Source: Hyphomicrobiales bacterium (GTDB lineage Bacteria; Pseudomonadota; Alphaproteobacteria; Rhizobiales; Rhizobiaceae). Taken from it: a stretch of DNA of 64,000 bases. Position 1 is the first letter of the stretch; the number at the start of each line of letters is the position of its first letter. The position numbers and the translations under genes were made by a program. Location: NCBI GenBank assembly GCA_900472485.1, contig UCII01000013.1:1-64000 (forward strand). The letters run 5' to 3'. The notes under the pieces were generated by a model. The model was not told where the DNA came from. It saw nothing but the letters and a program-made list of their open reading frames with translations, and did no database searches. Below are positions 1 through 8,918 of the stretch, in pieces.

Positions 1-43
1 TAAAATCGGAAACGCTCTAGTATTGATCCTGCTATGATAAGCG

Positions 44-907
44 ATGACCATCAACCAGAGCCAGACCATTCTTGAAGCCAGGCGTCGCGAGTTCGGCGCC
101 TTTCTGCGCTCCCGCCGGGAAAAACTGACGCCCGCAGGCGTCGGGCTTCCGGAAGGGTTTCGGCGGCGCACGCCGGGGCTCAGGCGCGAGGAAGTGGCGC
201 TTCTGGCCGGTGTCGGCACCACTTGGTACACTTGGCTGGAACAGGGCCGGGACGTCCGCCCCTCCGCGGAGGTTCTGTCGGCGCTGGCTGAGGCGCTGCG
301 GCTCGATCCGGTCGAGCGGCGGCACCTCTTCACCCTCAGCGATCGGCCGTCTGTTGACGCCCCGTCGCGCGAGCCTGAGGAGGTGCCGGATGCGCTGGTG
401 CGCATGCTTGCGAGCCTTGCCAGCCAGCCGGCCTATGTTCTCGGCAGGCGTTGGGACGTGCTCGCCTGGAATGCGGCAGCCGTCGCGCTTTTCGGCGATT
501 ATGCCTTGTTGCAGGGGGACGCGCGTAACAGCGTCCATCGGGTGTTTACCGACCCTGCCCATCGGCAGCTTCTCGTGGATTGGGAGATCGTGGCCGCGAA
601 TTCGCTGGCGATGTTTCGCGTCGACGGTGCCCGTTATGCCGGCGATCCTGATTTCGAGCGGCTGATCGCTACCTTGATGCAGGCGAGCCCCGAATTTCGC
701 GCCTGGTGGCCGAGGCAGGATGTGCTGCGGCCGCTGACGGGTCACAAGCGTCTGCGCCATCCGGAGGGCGGCTTGATGACATTCGAATATACCGCGCTTG
801 CCGTCATGGATCGTGCCGACATGAAGCTGGTCGTCTATACGCCGCTCGAAGAGGACGGGACGAGCGACAGGCTGAAACGGTTGTTGGGCCGCGCCGGCGC
901 AGCCTAA
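44..907 (+). CDS. XRE-family regulator with MmyB-like ligand-binding domain
   Basis: This 287-residue protein is a probable DNA-binding transcription factor. An N-terminal helix-turn-helix of the XRE type lies at about residues 12-90, with the family signature RRTPGLRREEVALLAGV followed by TWYTWLEQGRDV. The rest (about 105-275) matches the MmyB-like PAS-related domain, including the segment GRRWDVLAWNAAAVALFGDY. MmyB-type regulators usually bind a small hydrophobic ligand and control a neighbouring oxidoreductase gene. No such partner is visible here because the window begins only 43 bases upstream. The ribosome binding site is weak, so the start is provisional. The family call is confident; the target genes and ligand are unknown. 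Confidence 0.88.
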   Translation: MTINQSQTILEARRREFGAFLRSRREKLTPAGVGLPEGFRRRTPGLRREEVALLAGVGTTWYTWLEQGRDVRPSAEVLSALAEALRLDPVERRHLFTLSDRPSVDAPSREPEEVPDALVRMLASLASQPAYVLGRRWDVLAWNAAAVALFGDYALLQGDARNSVHRVFTDPAHRQLLVDWEIVAANSLAMFRVDGARYAGDPDFERLIATLMQASPEFRAWWPRQDVLRPLTGHKRLRHPEGGLMTFEYTALAVMDRADMKLVVYTPLEEDGTSDRLKRLLGRAGAA

Positions 908-938
908 ATCCGGCTTTCTCCGAACCCAACCATCTTTT

Positions 939-1262
939 TTAGCCCTCCAGATCGTTCTTCAGCTGATCGAGGATGGAGAGGGCATGGCCGGCATAGGCGC
1001 TGATCCAGCGATCATGGATCTGCTTGATCGGCAAGCTGTTCAGATGGTTCCAGCGCTCGCGTCCTTCTTTCTTGGCGATCACTAGGTCTGCATCTTCAAG
1101 CACTTTCAGGTGCTGCATCACGGTGCAGCGGTCCATATCCGTGAAAGCCTCGCAGAGCGAGCCCGTCGTGCGCGGTGCATCCTTGAGCATGTCCAGGATT
1201 TCGCGCCGCCGACGATGTGCAAGGGCCTTGAAAATGAGGTCGCTATCCGATTCGTTTGACAT
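939..1262 (-). CDS. ArsR-family winged-helix repressor
   Basis: The 107-residue protein has the size and layout of an ArsR/SmtB repressor. It shows an N-terminal helix (DSDLIFKALAHRRRREILDML), a recognition-helix region (CTVMQHLKVLEDADLVIAKKEGRERWNHLN) and a short C-terminal dimerisation helix. No cysteine metal-binding motif such as ELCVCDL is present, so a non-metal signal is likely. It is transcribed away from an SRPBCC-domain gene across a 72-bp gap. ArsR plus SRPBCC (AHSA1) pairs are very common, with the repressor controlling both genes. A palindrome overlapping its start codon suggests autorepression. Confidence 0.88.
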   Translation of the reverse strand: MSNESDSDLIFKALAHRRRREILDMLKDAPRTTGSLCEAFTDMDRCTVMQHLKVLEDADLVIAKKEGRERWNHLNSLPIKQIHDRWISAYAGHALSILDQLKNDLEG

Positions 1263-1280
1263 GTTATATTTTTATAACAT
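1261..1280. promoter_or_regulatory. Palindromic operator at the ArsR/SRPBCC divergent promoter
   Basis: Two perfect 8-bp arms, ATGTTATA and TATAACAT, are separated by TTTT. The left arm overlaps the ArsR start codon and the site lies in the only gap between the divergent ArsR and SRPBCC genes. AT-rich dyads of this size are typical ArsR operators. Binding by the adjacent repressor is inferred from position and symmetry. Confidence 0.65.
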
Positions 1281-1334
1281 AATAGAGCCATTCGCAATGG
1301 AGCGATAACGACAGACAAGGATGGAGGAGATGCC

Positions 1335-1817
1335 ATGACATTGAATGTTCGGATTTCAGGACGGATCGGCCGCAAGGTGGATGAAGTCTTCGATGCTGTC
1401 GTCAACCCGAAGAAGCTTTCGAGCTATTTCACCACTGTCGGCGGGGCGAGCGCGCCCCTGGTGGCGGGAACGACCGTCATCTGGTGGAAGAACGCCCCCG
1501 TCGAGGTCGATGAAGTGGAGACCAACAAGCGCATCGTCCTTCACTGGGAAGGCGGCACCGGCGAGGACGGCGTCCGTTACAGAACTAAAGTGGAGATGAC
1601 TTTCGATGCGCTGGAGGATGGCGGCACGCTTGTCATCATCGAGGAATCGGGCTGGCACGAGGACGAGGCCGGCCGCCGCAGCACCTATCTGAACTGCGAG
1701 GGCTGGACCCAGATGCTCTGCTGCATGAAAGCCTTCGTCGAATACGGGATCAATCTGCGTGAAGGGTTCTTCCTGAGTGAAATGCGCGGCGAACCGGCGG
1801 AAGCGCCGGATCGCTGA
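1335..1817 (+). CDS. SRPBCC (AHSA1/START-like) domain protein
   Basis: A 160-residue protein with the SRPBCC (Bet v1/AHSA1) fold. Visible features are the opening strand with VDEVFDAVVNPKKLSSYFTT, the central TTVIWWKNAPVEVDEVETNKRIVLHWEG and the C-terminal GWTQMLCCMKAFVEYGINLREG helix. Proteins of this fold enclose a hydrophobic cavity and bind small molecules; the substrate cannot be read from sequence. The start ATG follows a good ribosome site (GGAGGAG at about 1323). It is paired with the divergent ArsR gene and probably repressed by it. Confidence 0.85.
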   Translation: MTLNVRISGRIGRKVDEVFDAVVNPKKLSSYFTTVGGASAPLVAGTTVIWWKNAPVEVDEVETNKRIVLHWEGGTGEDGVRYRTKVEMTFDALEDGGTLVIIEESGWHEDEAGRRSTYLNCEGWTQMLCCMKAFVEYGINLREGFFLSEMRGEPAEAPDR

Positions 1818-2291
1818 GGTCCGGCAAACCCGTATCGACGGACGCTACCGCCCCGATCCCTTTCCTGGCTATCAGTCAGTGGCCCGGTGCCGATTGCGGC
1901 GCCGGGCCTATCTCTTTCCGGATTCAGCCACTCGGAAGTGCGGTTGATACCGTGCGATGGATATCCATCTCCCGTTGTAGTAGGCTTCGGATAATCGGAA
2001 GAAGAGCGGCGTTGATGGTGAGGGCGCTCAGGATGGGATGGGAAGATCACTTTTGTGTGTGGATAAGCTCAAAAGCCGGGTGAATGACAAAATCCTTTAA
2101 ATAATAACGGATTCATAGCTGGCGGGACGGGGCCTGCGCCAAAATTGCCTAAATTTAGAATGATGGGAGCGCGCGTCATAACGGGCTTGTCGAAAGAAGT
2201 GTATACGGCAACTCGAAGACGGATCGTCGATACTGCTGAATAAATACCCGAACAGTCGGAACCGGCGAAGATCACTATAAACAGGTAGAGC
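1818..2291. other. 474-bp intergenic region upstream of lpiA
   Basis: No convincing gene is seen between the SRPBCC gene and lpiA. ORFs crossing this stretch have no recognisable domain. A 10-bp palindrome CTAAATTTAG lies at 2149-2158 and the last 200 bases are AT-rich, so the lpiA promoter is probably here. Relatives induce lpiA at low pH; no specific pH-response site was recognised. Confidence 0.4.
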
Positions 2292-4901
2292 ATGTCGAGC
2301 CCAATCGATCTGGAAAATGCCGATGAGGAATTGGAAGAACGTGGCGGTATCGTCGGTTTGTTGAACCGCTTCCGGGCGCTGATCGTCGCTTTCCTCACCG
2401 TCGCCGTCTTCTGCATCGCCGCCTATGCGATCTACGACCTGACGACCGAGGTGCGCTATGACGACGTCGTCCACGCCCTGACGACGACGAAGATCTCCTC
2501 GGTGCTGCTGGCGCTGTTGTTTACCGGCCTGAGCTTCGCCTCCCTGATCTTCTATGACCAGAATGCGCTCGAATATATCGGCAAGCGGTTGCCGTTTCCG
2601 CATGTGGCGCTGACCTCCTTCAGCGCCTATGCGGTCGGCAACACGGCGGGTTTCGGCGCGCTCAGCGCCGGCGCGATCCGCTATCGTGCCTATACCCGGC
2701 TCGGGCTGTCGCCAGACGACATCACCCGCGTCATCGCTTTCGTAACGCTCGCCTTCGGTCTCGGCCTGGCCGCCGTCGGTGCTATCGCGCTTCTGGTCAT
2801 CGCCGATGAGATCGGCCCGCTGATCGGCGTCGATGGCTTGTGGCTGCGGCTGATCGCCATCGCCATTCTTGCGGCGCTTGCCTTCGTGGTCTATGCCGGC
2901 CGCAACGGCCGCGAGGTGCGCATCGGGCCGGTCGAGGTCCGGCTGCCGGATTCGCGCACATGGTCGCGGCAGTTCCTGGTCACCGCATTCGATATCGCAG
3001 CCTCGGCCACCGTGCTCTATGTGCTGCTGCCGGAAACCTCCATCGGTTGGCCGGGCTTCTTCGCCATCTACGCCATTGCTGTCGGTCTCGGCGTGCTCAG
3101 CCATGTTCCGGCCGGCTTCGGTGTTTTCGAGACGATTATTATCGCCTGGCTCGGCAGTTCCGTGAATGAAGACGCCGTTCTGAGCTCGCTGGTTCTTTAT
3201 CGCGTCATCTACAACGTCATCCCGCTTGTCATCGCGATCGCCGCGATCTCGGTGGCGGAGCTGCGCCGTTTCGTCGATCATCCGGTGGCTTCCAGCATGC
3301 GCCGCATCGGCGCCCGCGTCATGCCGCAGCTCTTGTCTGCCTTTGCGCTATTGCTCGGCATGATGCTGGTCTTCTCGAGCGTCACGCCGACGCCGGATCA
3401 GAACCTGATCGTGCTGTCCGACTATCTGCCGCTATCGCTGGTCGAAAGTGCGCATTTTCTTTCGAGCCTTCTTGGGCTGGCAATCATCGTGGCTGCGCGC
3501 GGCCTCAGCCAGCGCCTGGACGGCGCCTGGTGGGTATCGAGCTTTTCGGCGCTGCTTGCCCTGTTCCTGTCGCTGCTGAAGGCCATCGCCATCGTCGAAG
3601 CCGGATTGCTGGCCTTCTTCGTCTTCAGCCTCGTCGTCAGCCGCCGCCTATTCAAGCGGCCGGCCTCGCTGCTCAACCAGACGCTGACGGCCGGATGGCT
3701 GACGGCCATTGCCGTCATCTGCATCGGCGCGATCGTGGTGCTGTTCTTCGTCTATCGCGATGTCGGGTACAGCAATCAGCTCTGGTGGCAATTCGAATTC
3801 GCCGACGAGGCGCCGCGCGGGCTTCGCGCGGCCCTCGGCATTTCCATCCTGTCCTCGGCGATCGCGATCTTCAGCCTTCTGCGCCCGGCGACGAAGCGCC
3901 TGGAGCCCGTGACCGACGATGCGGTGACGCGTGCCGTCGAAATCGTCCGCAAGCAAGGCGTGGCCGATGCCAATCTGGTGCGTATGGGCGATAAGAACAT
4001 CATGTTCTCGGAAAAGGGCGATGCCTTCATCATGTACGGCAAGCAGGGCCGCTCGTGGATCGCGCTTTTCGATCCAGTCGGTCCGCGTCAGGCGCTGCCC
4101 GATCTGATCTGGCGTTTCGTCGAGACTGCGCGCGCGGCGGGTTGCCGCTCGGTGTTCTACCAGATCTCGCCCGCACTTCTGTCCTATTGCGCCGATGCGG
4201 GCCTGCGTGCCTATAAGCTCGGTGAATTGGCCGTGGTCAATCTTGCCAATTTCGAGCTCAAGGGTGGTAAATGGGCCAATCTCAGGCAGACGGCCAGCCG
4301 CGCGGTGCGCGATGGACTAGAATTTGCCGTTATCGAACCTCAAGATATACCTGAAGTCATGGATCAGCTTGCCCATGTGTCCGATACATGGCTGGCCGAT
4401 CACAATGCCAAGGAAAAGAGCTTCTCGCTTGGCGCGTTCGATCCGGACTACGTGTGCTCGCAGCCGATCGGCGTGTTGAAAAAGGATGGTAATATCGTCG
4501 CTTTTGCGAATATCCTGATGACGGAGACCAAGGAGGAGGGGTCCGTCGACCTGATGCGTTTTTCGCCCGATGCCCCGAAGGGTTCGATGGATTTCCTGTT
4601 CGTGCAGGTCCTCGAATACCTCAAAGGCCAGGGCTTTCAGCGTTTCAACCTCGGCATGGCACCGCTATCGGGCATGTCGAGACGGGAATCGGCGCCGGTT
4701 TGGGACAGGGTCGGTGGGACTGTCTTCGAGCATGGCGAGCGCTTCTATAACTTCAAAGGGCTTCGTGCCTTCAAATCCAAGTTCCATCCCGAATGGCAGC
4801 CACGCTACCTGGCTGTTTCGGGAGGTGTAAGTCCAATGATCGCGTTGATGGATGCCACATTCCTCATCGGGGGCGGACTTAAGGGGGTCGTGAGGAAATG
4901 A
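2292..4901 (+). CDS. lpiA: Bifunctional lysylphosphatidylglycerol synthase/flippase
   Basis: This 869-residue protein belongs to the MprF family, named LpiA in rhizobia. It transfers lysine from Lys-tRNA to phosphatidylglycerol and flips the product to the outer leaflet, lowering surface negative charge and aiding acid and cationic-peptide tolerance. The N-terminal ~530 residues are a run of hydrophobic membrane segments (flippase). The C-terminal ~300 residues are the cytosolic DUF2156 acyltransferase-like synthase, with KGDAFIMYGKQGRSWIALFDPVG and FNLGMAPLSGM. The length is normal for the family. Its stop overlaps the acvB start by four bases (ATGA), as in the lpiA-acvB/atvA operon of R. 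tropici and Agrobacterium. Confidence 0.93.
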   Translation: MSSPIDLENADEELEERGGIVGLLNRFRALIVAFLTVAVFCIAAYAIYDLTTEVRYDDVVHALTTTKISSVLLALLFTGLSFASLIFYDQNALEYIGKRLPFPHVALTSFSAYAVGNTAGFGALSAGAIRYRAYTRLGLSPDDITRVIAFVTLAFGLGLAAVGAIALLVIADEIGPLIGVDGLWLRLIAIAILAALAFVVYAGRNGREVRIGPVEVRLPDSRTWSRQFLVTAFDIAASATVLYVLLPETSIGWPGFFAIYAIAVGLGVLSHVPAGFGVFETIIIAWLGSSVNEDAVLSSLVLYRVIYNVIPLVIAIAAISVAELRRFVDHPVASSMRRIGARVMPQLLSAFALLLGMMLVFSSVTPTPDQNLIVLSDYLPLSLVESAHFLSSLLGLAIIVAARGLSQRLDGAWWVSSFSALLALFLSLLKAIAIVEAGLLAFFVFSLVVSRRLFKRPASLLNQTLTAGWLTAIAVICIGAIVVLFFVYRDVGYSNQLWWQFEFADEAPRGLRAALGISILSSAIAIFSLLRPATKRLEPVTDDAVTRAVEIVRKQGVADANLVRMGDKNIMFSEKGDAFIMYGKQGRSWIALFDPVGPRQALPDLIWRFVETARAAGCRSVFYQISPALLSYCADAGLRAYKLGELAVVNLANFELKGGKWANLRQTASRAVRDGLEFAVIEPQDIPEVMDQLAHVSDTWLADHNAKEKSFSLGAFDPDYVCSQPIGVLKKDGNIVAFANILMTETKEEGSVDLMRFSPDAPKGSMDFLFVQVLEYLKGQGFQRFNLGMAPLSGMSRRESAPVWDRVGGTVFEHGERFYNFKGLRAFKSKFHPEWQPRYLAVSGGVSPMIALMDATFLIGGGLKGVVRK

Positions 4902-6295
4902 TCTTGAAATACGCAATGTCATTGGCTTTCGCATGTATGGTGTCGATGGGCCTGCTGGTGTCGGGTCCGGCACGGGCTGAGGCCGACGATGCCAAATACG
5001 ATCTGGGCATGATCCCGGCGCCGCACATCATGCGCCCACAGGGCAAGGTTTCGAACGAAGTCGTACTGATTTCCGATCTCGCCGGCTGGGGCGACAAGGA
5101 AAAGGCGGTTGCCGACAAGCTGGTCGCCAACGGTTCGCTCGTGATCGGTATCGATTATCCCTCCTTCCTGGCTTCGCTCAACAAATACGACGTCAGCCAG
5201 AATGACGGCTGCATCTATATCGTTTCCGATCTGGAATCGCTCAGCCAGCAGGTGCAGCGCTCCTTTGCCGACAGCACCTATCAATTACCTATCATCGCCG
5301 GTGTCGGCGCCGGCGGTGCCATGGCGCTGACGATCGCCGCGCAGACCCCGGATGCGACGGTTGCCGGTACGCTGGCTGTCGATCCGACCGCGGGCATCGG
5401 CCTGAAGCAGGAGCTTTGCACGCCGGCCGAGAAGAAGACCGATGGCGACATGGTGTCCTTCGGCCTGCAGGAAGGTGCCTTGCCGAACCCGATCCTCGTG
5501 ACGTTCACAGCCAATGCGCCGAAGGACGGGCGCGACCACGTCGAGGATATCCAGAAGGATCATCCCGAAGTCCAAACCACGGATTCGGACAATGCAGACA
5601 CCTATGCGACGCTTGAGGCATCGCTCGCCGATCTGATGAAGACGATCGACAGCTCCAAGTCGCCTCTCGGCCTGCCCCTCGATGTCATGGAAACGACGCC
5701 GACCGAGGATACGCTCGCGATCGTCTATTCCGGCGACGGCGGCTGGCGCGACATCGACAAGGAAGTCGGCAGCTATCTGCAGGATCAGGGTATTCCGGTC
5801 GTGGGCGTCGATACCCTGCATTATTTCTGGACCGAGAAGGATCCGCAGCAGACTGCGAACGACCTCGGCCGGATCATCGATTTCTACACCAAGCGCTTCA
5901 AGGTCAAGCATGTGGTGCTGGTCGGCTATTCCTTCGGCGCCGACGTGCTGCCGGCGAGCTACAATCGTCTGCCTCAGGCCGAAAAGGACAAGATCGTCCA
6001 GATGTCGCTATTGTCCTTGTCGCAGAAGGTCGACTATGTGATTTCGGTCATGGGCTGGCTAGGCGCTTCGAGCGAGGGCAAGGGCGGCGATCCCGTCAAC
6101 GACCTGAAGTCGATCAATCCGAAGATGGTGCAATGCGTCTACGGCAAGGACGATGACGAGGATGTCGCATGCCCGTTGCTGAAGAGCACTGGCGCCGAAG
6201 TTATCGCCATGGATGGCGGTCACCATTTCGATGACGACTATGAGGCACTGGCGAACTACATCATCAAGGGTCTGAAGAGCCGCCTCGGCGAATAA
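4898..6295 (+). CDS. acvB: AcvB/VirJ-family lysyl-PG hydrolase
   Basis: A 465-residue exported protein of the AcvB/VirJ family (called AtvA in R. tropici). A signal peptide spans about residues 1-28 (ALACM...GPARAEA). The C-terminal half is the VirJ-type alpha/beta hydrolase, with the nucleophile elbow GYSFGAD, an oxyanion-like YSGDGGWRD strand and a late GGHHFDDDY histidine. In Agrobacterium, AcvB is reported to hydrolyse lysyl-phosphatidylglycerol in the periplasm, balancing LpiA. The N-terminal half is a second, more divergent hydrolase-like segment (VGAGGAMALTIAAQ). It is coupled to lpiA by ATGA. Role in acid tolerance and virulence is from family knowledge. Confidence 0.9.
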   Translation: MILKYAMSLAFACMVSMGLLVSGPARAEADDAKYDLGMIPAPHIMRPQGKVSNEVVLISDLAGWGDKEKAVADKLVANGSLVIGIDYPSFLASLNKYDVSQNDGCIYIVSDLESLSQQVQRSFADSTYQLPIIAGVGAGGAMALTIAAQTPDATVAGTLAVDPTAGIGLKQELCTPAEKKTDGDMVSFGLQEGALPNPILVTFTANAPKDGRDHVEDIQKDHPEVQTTDSDNADTYATLEASLADLMKTIDSSKSPLGLPLDVMETTPTEDTLAIVYSGDGGWRDIDKEVGSYLQDQGIPVVGVDTLHYFWTEKDPQQTANDLGRIIDFYTKRFKVKHVVLVGYSFGADVLPASYNRLPQAEKDKIVQMSLLSLSQKVDYVISVMGWLGASSEGKGGDPVNDLKSINPKMVQCVYGKDDDEDVACPLLKSTGAEVIAMDGGHHFDDDYEALANYIIKGLKSRLGE

Positions 6296-6303
6296 TGCTC
6301 ATG

Positions 6304-6331
6304 GCGTGCGGCATCTCTTGCTGCCGCGCGC
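6304..6331 (+). terminator. Stem-loop after lpiA-acvB
   Basis: Arms GCGTGCGGCA and TGCCGCGCGC pair over 10 bp (one G-T) around an 8-nt loop, 8 bases after the acvB stop. It is followed by a pyrimidine-rich stretch, not a clean U-tract. A plausible weak terminator or 3'-stabilising hairpin. Confidence 0.45.
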
Positions 6332-6494
6332 CCTCTCCGTCTTTCTCTACTCATTGTCTCCAGCTGATTTTTCCCGAGCGTCCTGCCCAGCATTTATTTG
6401 CTTCTTTCGACGGCTGCCGTTAGTCGGGAAGGGCATATCATGAGCGCCGCGTTTGCGCGCAGGCGCTCAACGTCTTATCCAGAAAGGTCCGCTC

Positions 6495-7169
6495 TTGTCC
6501 GCTGCAACGAATTCCGCCTTCTCCAAGACCTATTCCGGCTTCCTGTTCGACATGGACGGCACGATCATCAATTCGATCGCCGCTGCCGAACGTGTCTGGG
6601 GCAACTGGGCGCGCGCCCAGGGTCTTGATGTCGAGAAGTTCATGCCGACCATGCACGGCAAGCGCGGTGTCGATACGATCGGCCAGTTGAATCTGCCGGG
6701 CGTCGATCCGATTGCAGAGGCGCTGAAGATCACCGAAGCCGAGATTGCGGATGTCGGGGGTGTGATTGCGCTGCCAGGCGCCGTCGATTTCCTTGCATCG
6801 TTGCCGCCGGAGCGCTGGGCGATCGTCACCTCGTCGCCCTATCGGCTGGCGCTGGCGCGGCTGGATGCTGCCGGAATCCCGGTTCCGCGCTTTATGGTCA
6901 CCGCCGAAGACGTGAAAGTGGGCAAGCCTGATCCGCAGGGCTATATCCTCGGCGCGCAGCGCCTCGGCCTCAGTCCATCGGAATGCCTGGTGTTCGAAGA
7001 CGTCTTGGCCGGCGTCAAGGCGGGTGAGGCGGCCGGTGCGGATGTGGTGGTTATCACCGCGACGCATTCGCATCCGATCGAAACCGATCACACGATGCTG
7101 CGAAATTACGAAAATGTTCGCGCGCATGTGGATGGCGACGGAAAATTGTCGATCATCCGTAAGGACTGA
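6495..7169 (+). CDS. HAD-superfamily phosphatase
   Basis: A 224-residue cytosolic haloacid-dehalogenase hydrolase of the sugar-phosphatase/beta-phosphoglucomutase type. HAD motif I is FDMDGTIINS, motif II is the TSS within AIVTSSPYRL, motif III is the lysine in VGKPDPQGY, and motif IV is FEDVLAGVKAG. A helical cap sits between motifs I and II. The ORF can be extended upstream, but the TTG at 6495 lies 7 bases after AGAAAGG and gives a family-typical N-terminus. The phosphorylated substrate cannot be deduced. It precedes the folate gene by 105 bp. Confidence 0.85.
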   Translation: MSAATNSAFSKTYSGFLFDMDGTIINSIAAAERVWGNWARAQGLDVEKFMPTMHGKRGVDTIGQLNLPGVDPIAEALKITEAEIADVGGVIALPGAVDFLASLPPERWAIVTSSPYRLALARLDAAGIPVPRFMVTAEDVKVGKPDPQGYILGAQRLGLSPSECLVFEDVLAGVKAGEAAGADVVVITATHSHPIETDHTMLRNYENVRAHVDGDGKLSIIRKD

Positions 7170-7274
7170 AAGAGCGGACTGCCTTCTGCGACGACTGGAT
7201 GTCGCTTTCGCGCTTTGCAACGGGCGGCCGGCTCATTATGTTTTCGTGATATCATAGATATTTGCGAAGATCCG

Positions 7275-7862
7275 ATGAGCCTCAAAGAACTGAAAGCCCG
7301 ATATCGCAGCGAGCGTCTCGCGGCGCGCGACGCTATTCCAACGGAAGATCGTATCGAAAAAGCCCTCGCCATGGCGGTGCATGGCGGACAGGCAATCGAT
7401 GTCGGGCCAGGGGAGATCATCTCCGGTTTCCTGCCGATCCGCTCCGAAGTGGATATAAGGCCGTTGATGGCGCGGTTGCGGGAGCGCGGCGCGCGGCTTT
7501 GCGTGCCTGTCATTCTTGATCGCAACACCATCGTCTTTCGCGAGCTTGTCGCAGGCGCGCCCTTGGTTCCGGTCGGATTCGGAACCTTCGGACCGGGACC
7601 TGATGCGGCGGTGCTGGACCCGGACGTCATGCTCGTACCGCTTTCGGCCTTCGACAGAAGCGGCCATCGCATAGGCTACGGAGCGGGCCACTACGACCGC
7701 GCTATCGAGCGTTTGCATCAAAAAGGCTTGAATCCGCGGCTGATCGGCATTGCATTCGATTGCCAAGAAGTGCCATCAGTACCGGCTGAGCCGCATGATG
7801 TCCGTCTTGACGCGATTTTGACCGAGAGCGGACTCAATTTCGTTTCGGAAGTGATTGGATAG
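7275..7862 (+). CDS. ygfA: 5-formyltetrahydrofolate cyclo-ligase
   Basis: This 195-residue enzyme converts 5-formyl-THF to 5,10-methenyl-THF using ATP, recycling the storage form of folate. Family hallmarks are the N-terminal KARYRSERLAAR helix, the folate pocket segment SGFLPIRSEVDIRPL, and the signature VPLSAFDRSGHRIGYGAGHYDRAI. The ATG at 7275 gives a normal length; an upstream extension lacks support. The YmdB-like gene starts 3 bases after the stop, indicating one transcript. No 6S RNA, often found before this gene in bacteria, fits in the 105-bp upstream gap. Confidence 0.93.
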   Translation: MSLKELKARYRSERLAARDAIPTEDRIEKALAMAVHGGQAIDVGPGEIISGFLPIRSEVDIRPLMARLRERGARLCVPVILDRNTIVFRELVAGAPLVPVGFGTFGPGPDAAVLDPDVMLVPLSAFDRSGHRIGYGAGHYDRAIERLHQKGLNPRLIGIAFDCQEVPSVPAEPHDVRLDAILTESGLNFVSEVIG

Positions 7863-7865
7863 TGA

Positions 7866-8690
7866 ATGCGGCTGCTTTTTCTGGGTGACATGGTTGGCAA
7901 GACGGGACGAACTGCGGTGTGGGACCGCCTGCCGGGCCTCGTATCCGACCTGAAGCTCGATTTCGTCATCGTCAACGGCGAGAATGCCGCCGGCGGCTTC
8001 GGCATTACCGAGGATATCTTCCTCGAGACGATCAACGCCGGCGCTGATGTCGTGACGACGGGCAACCATGTCTGGGACCAGAAGGAAGCCGTTATTTTCT
8101 GCGAGCGCCACGACCAGTTCCTGCGCCCCGCCAACTATCCGGTCGGCACGCCCGGCCGCGGCTCCGGCCTCTATTACGCCCGCAACGGCGCCCGCGTCCT
8201 CGTCGCCAACATCATGGGCCGCGTTTTCATGCATCCGGAGCTGGACGATCCCTTCAAGTCGGCAGAAGCCATTCTCGATGCCTGCCCGCTGAAAGAGCAG
8301 GCGGATGCCATCGTCTTCGATTTCCATGCGGAGGCGACCAGCGAAAAGCAATGCTTCGGCCATTTCGTCGATGGCCGTGCGAGCTTCGTGGTCGGCACGC
8401 ATACGCATGTGCCGACTGCGGACGCACAGATTCTGAACGGCGGCACGGCCTATATGTCGGATGCCGGCATGTGCGGCGATTACGATTCCTCGCTCGGCAT
8501 GGAAAAGGAAGAGCCGCTCAACCGGTTCATCTCGAAGATGCCGAAGGGACGTTTCGAGGCGGCTTCGGGGCCAGCTACCATCTGTGGCGTCGGCGTCGAG
8601 ATTTCCGATGTCACGGGCCTGGCCGAAAAGATCGCACCGCTGCGGCTTGGACCGCGCCTTGCGGAGACCATTCCGGACTTCTGGCGCTGA
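7866..8690 (+). CDS. YmdB-like metallophosphoesterase (TIGR00282 family)
   Basis: A 274-residue calcineurin-type metallophosphoesterase. Metal ligands are seen in FLGDMVGKTGR (residues 4-14), NGENAAGGFG, TTGNHVWDQ and HFVDGRASFVVGTHTHVPTAD. This matches the YmdB/TIGR00282 family, whose Bacillus member is a 2',3'- and 3',5'-cyclic-nucleotide phosphodiesterase affecting biofilm and mRNA levels. The physiological substrate in rhizobia is not established. It is cotranscribed with the cyclo-ligase (3-bp gap). Confidence 0.9.
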   Translation: MRLLFLGDMVGKTGRTAVWDRLPGLVSDLKLDFVIVNGENAAGGFGITEDIFLETINAGADVVTTGNHVWDQKEAVIFCERHDQFLRPANYPVGTPGRGSGLYYARNGARVLVANIMGRVFMHPELDDPFKSAEAILDACPLKEQADAIVFDFHAEATSEKQCFGHFVDGRASFVVGTHTHVPTADAQILNGGTAYMSDAGMCGDYDSSLGMEKEEPLNRFISKMPKGRFEAASGPATICGVGVEISDVTGLAEKIAPLRLGPRLAETIPDFWR

Positions 8691-8696
8691 TCGCTG

Positions 8697-8800
8697 CACT
8701 AAAGCGCGTCGCGATCTTTCAGATTCGCTTCTCACGCTTTAGGTCTTTGATTTTGTGCATGTCGTCGTCGCAAAACCGCCTACACTTTTCGGCATCACGC
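8697..8800 (-). repeat. Dispersed rhizobial intergenic repeat, copy 1
   Basis: Read on the minus strand, this 104-bp stretch contains CCGAAAAGTGTAGGCGGTTT followed by ACATGCACAAAATCAAAGAC. The same pattern recurs at 45896-45970 on the plus strand, where CCGAAAAGTGTACAGCGGTT is followed by a CATGC...GAAAT...GAGAGCGTG block. It fills most of a 228-bp gap. Elements of this look are widespread between rhizobial genes; function unknown. Confidence 0.7.
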
Positions 8801-8918
8801 TCTATAATTCATCATCGGCATATGATGACGCGATTGTGAGCAATCGTGCCTGAATGTTGCTGGACCTGTTTCGGGTCGTGCCGCATCCTTCGGCCACTAT
8901 CTGGCTCGAGGGGATGGC

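Noticed and set aside
2097..3281. A 394-codon minus-strand ORF antisense to lpiA
   Set aside because: Low-complexity Asp/Arg/Gly-rich shadow of the lpiA frame with no family features.
7170..7274. A 6S RNA gene, often next to the 5-formyl-THF cyclo-ligase gene
   Set aside because: The 105-bp gap is too short and shows no long closing stem with a central bubble.
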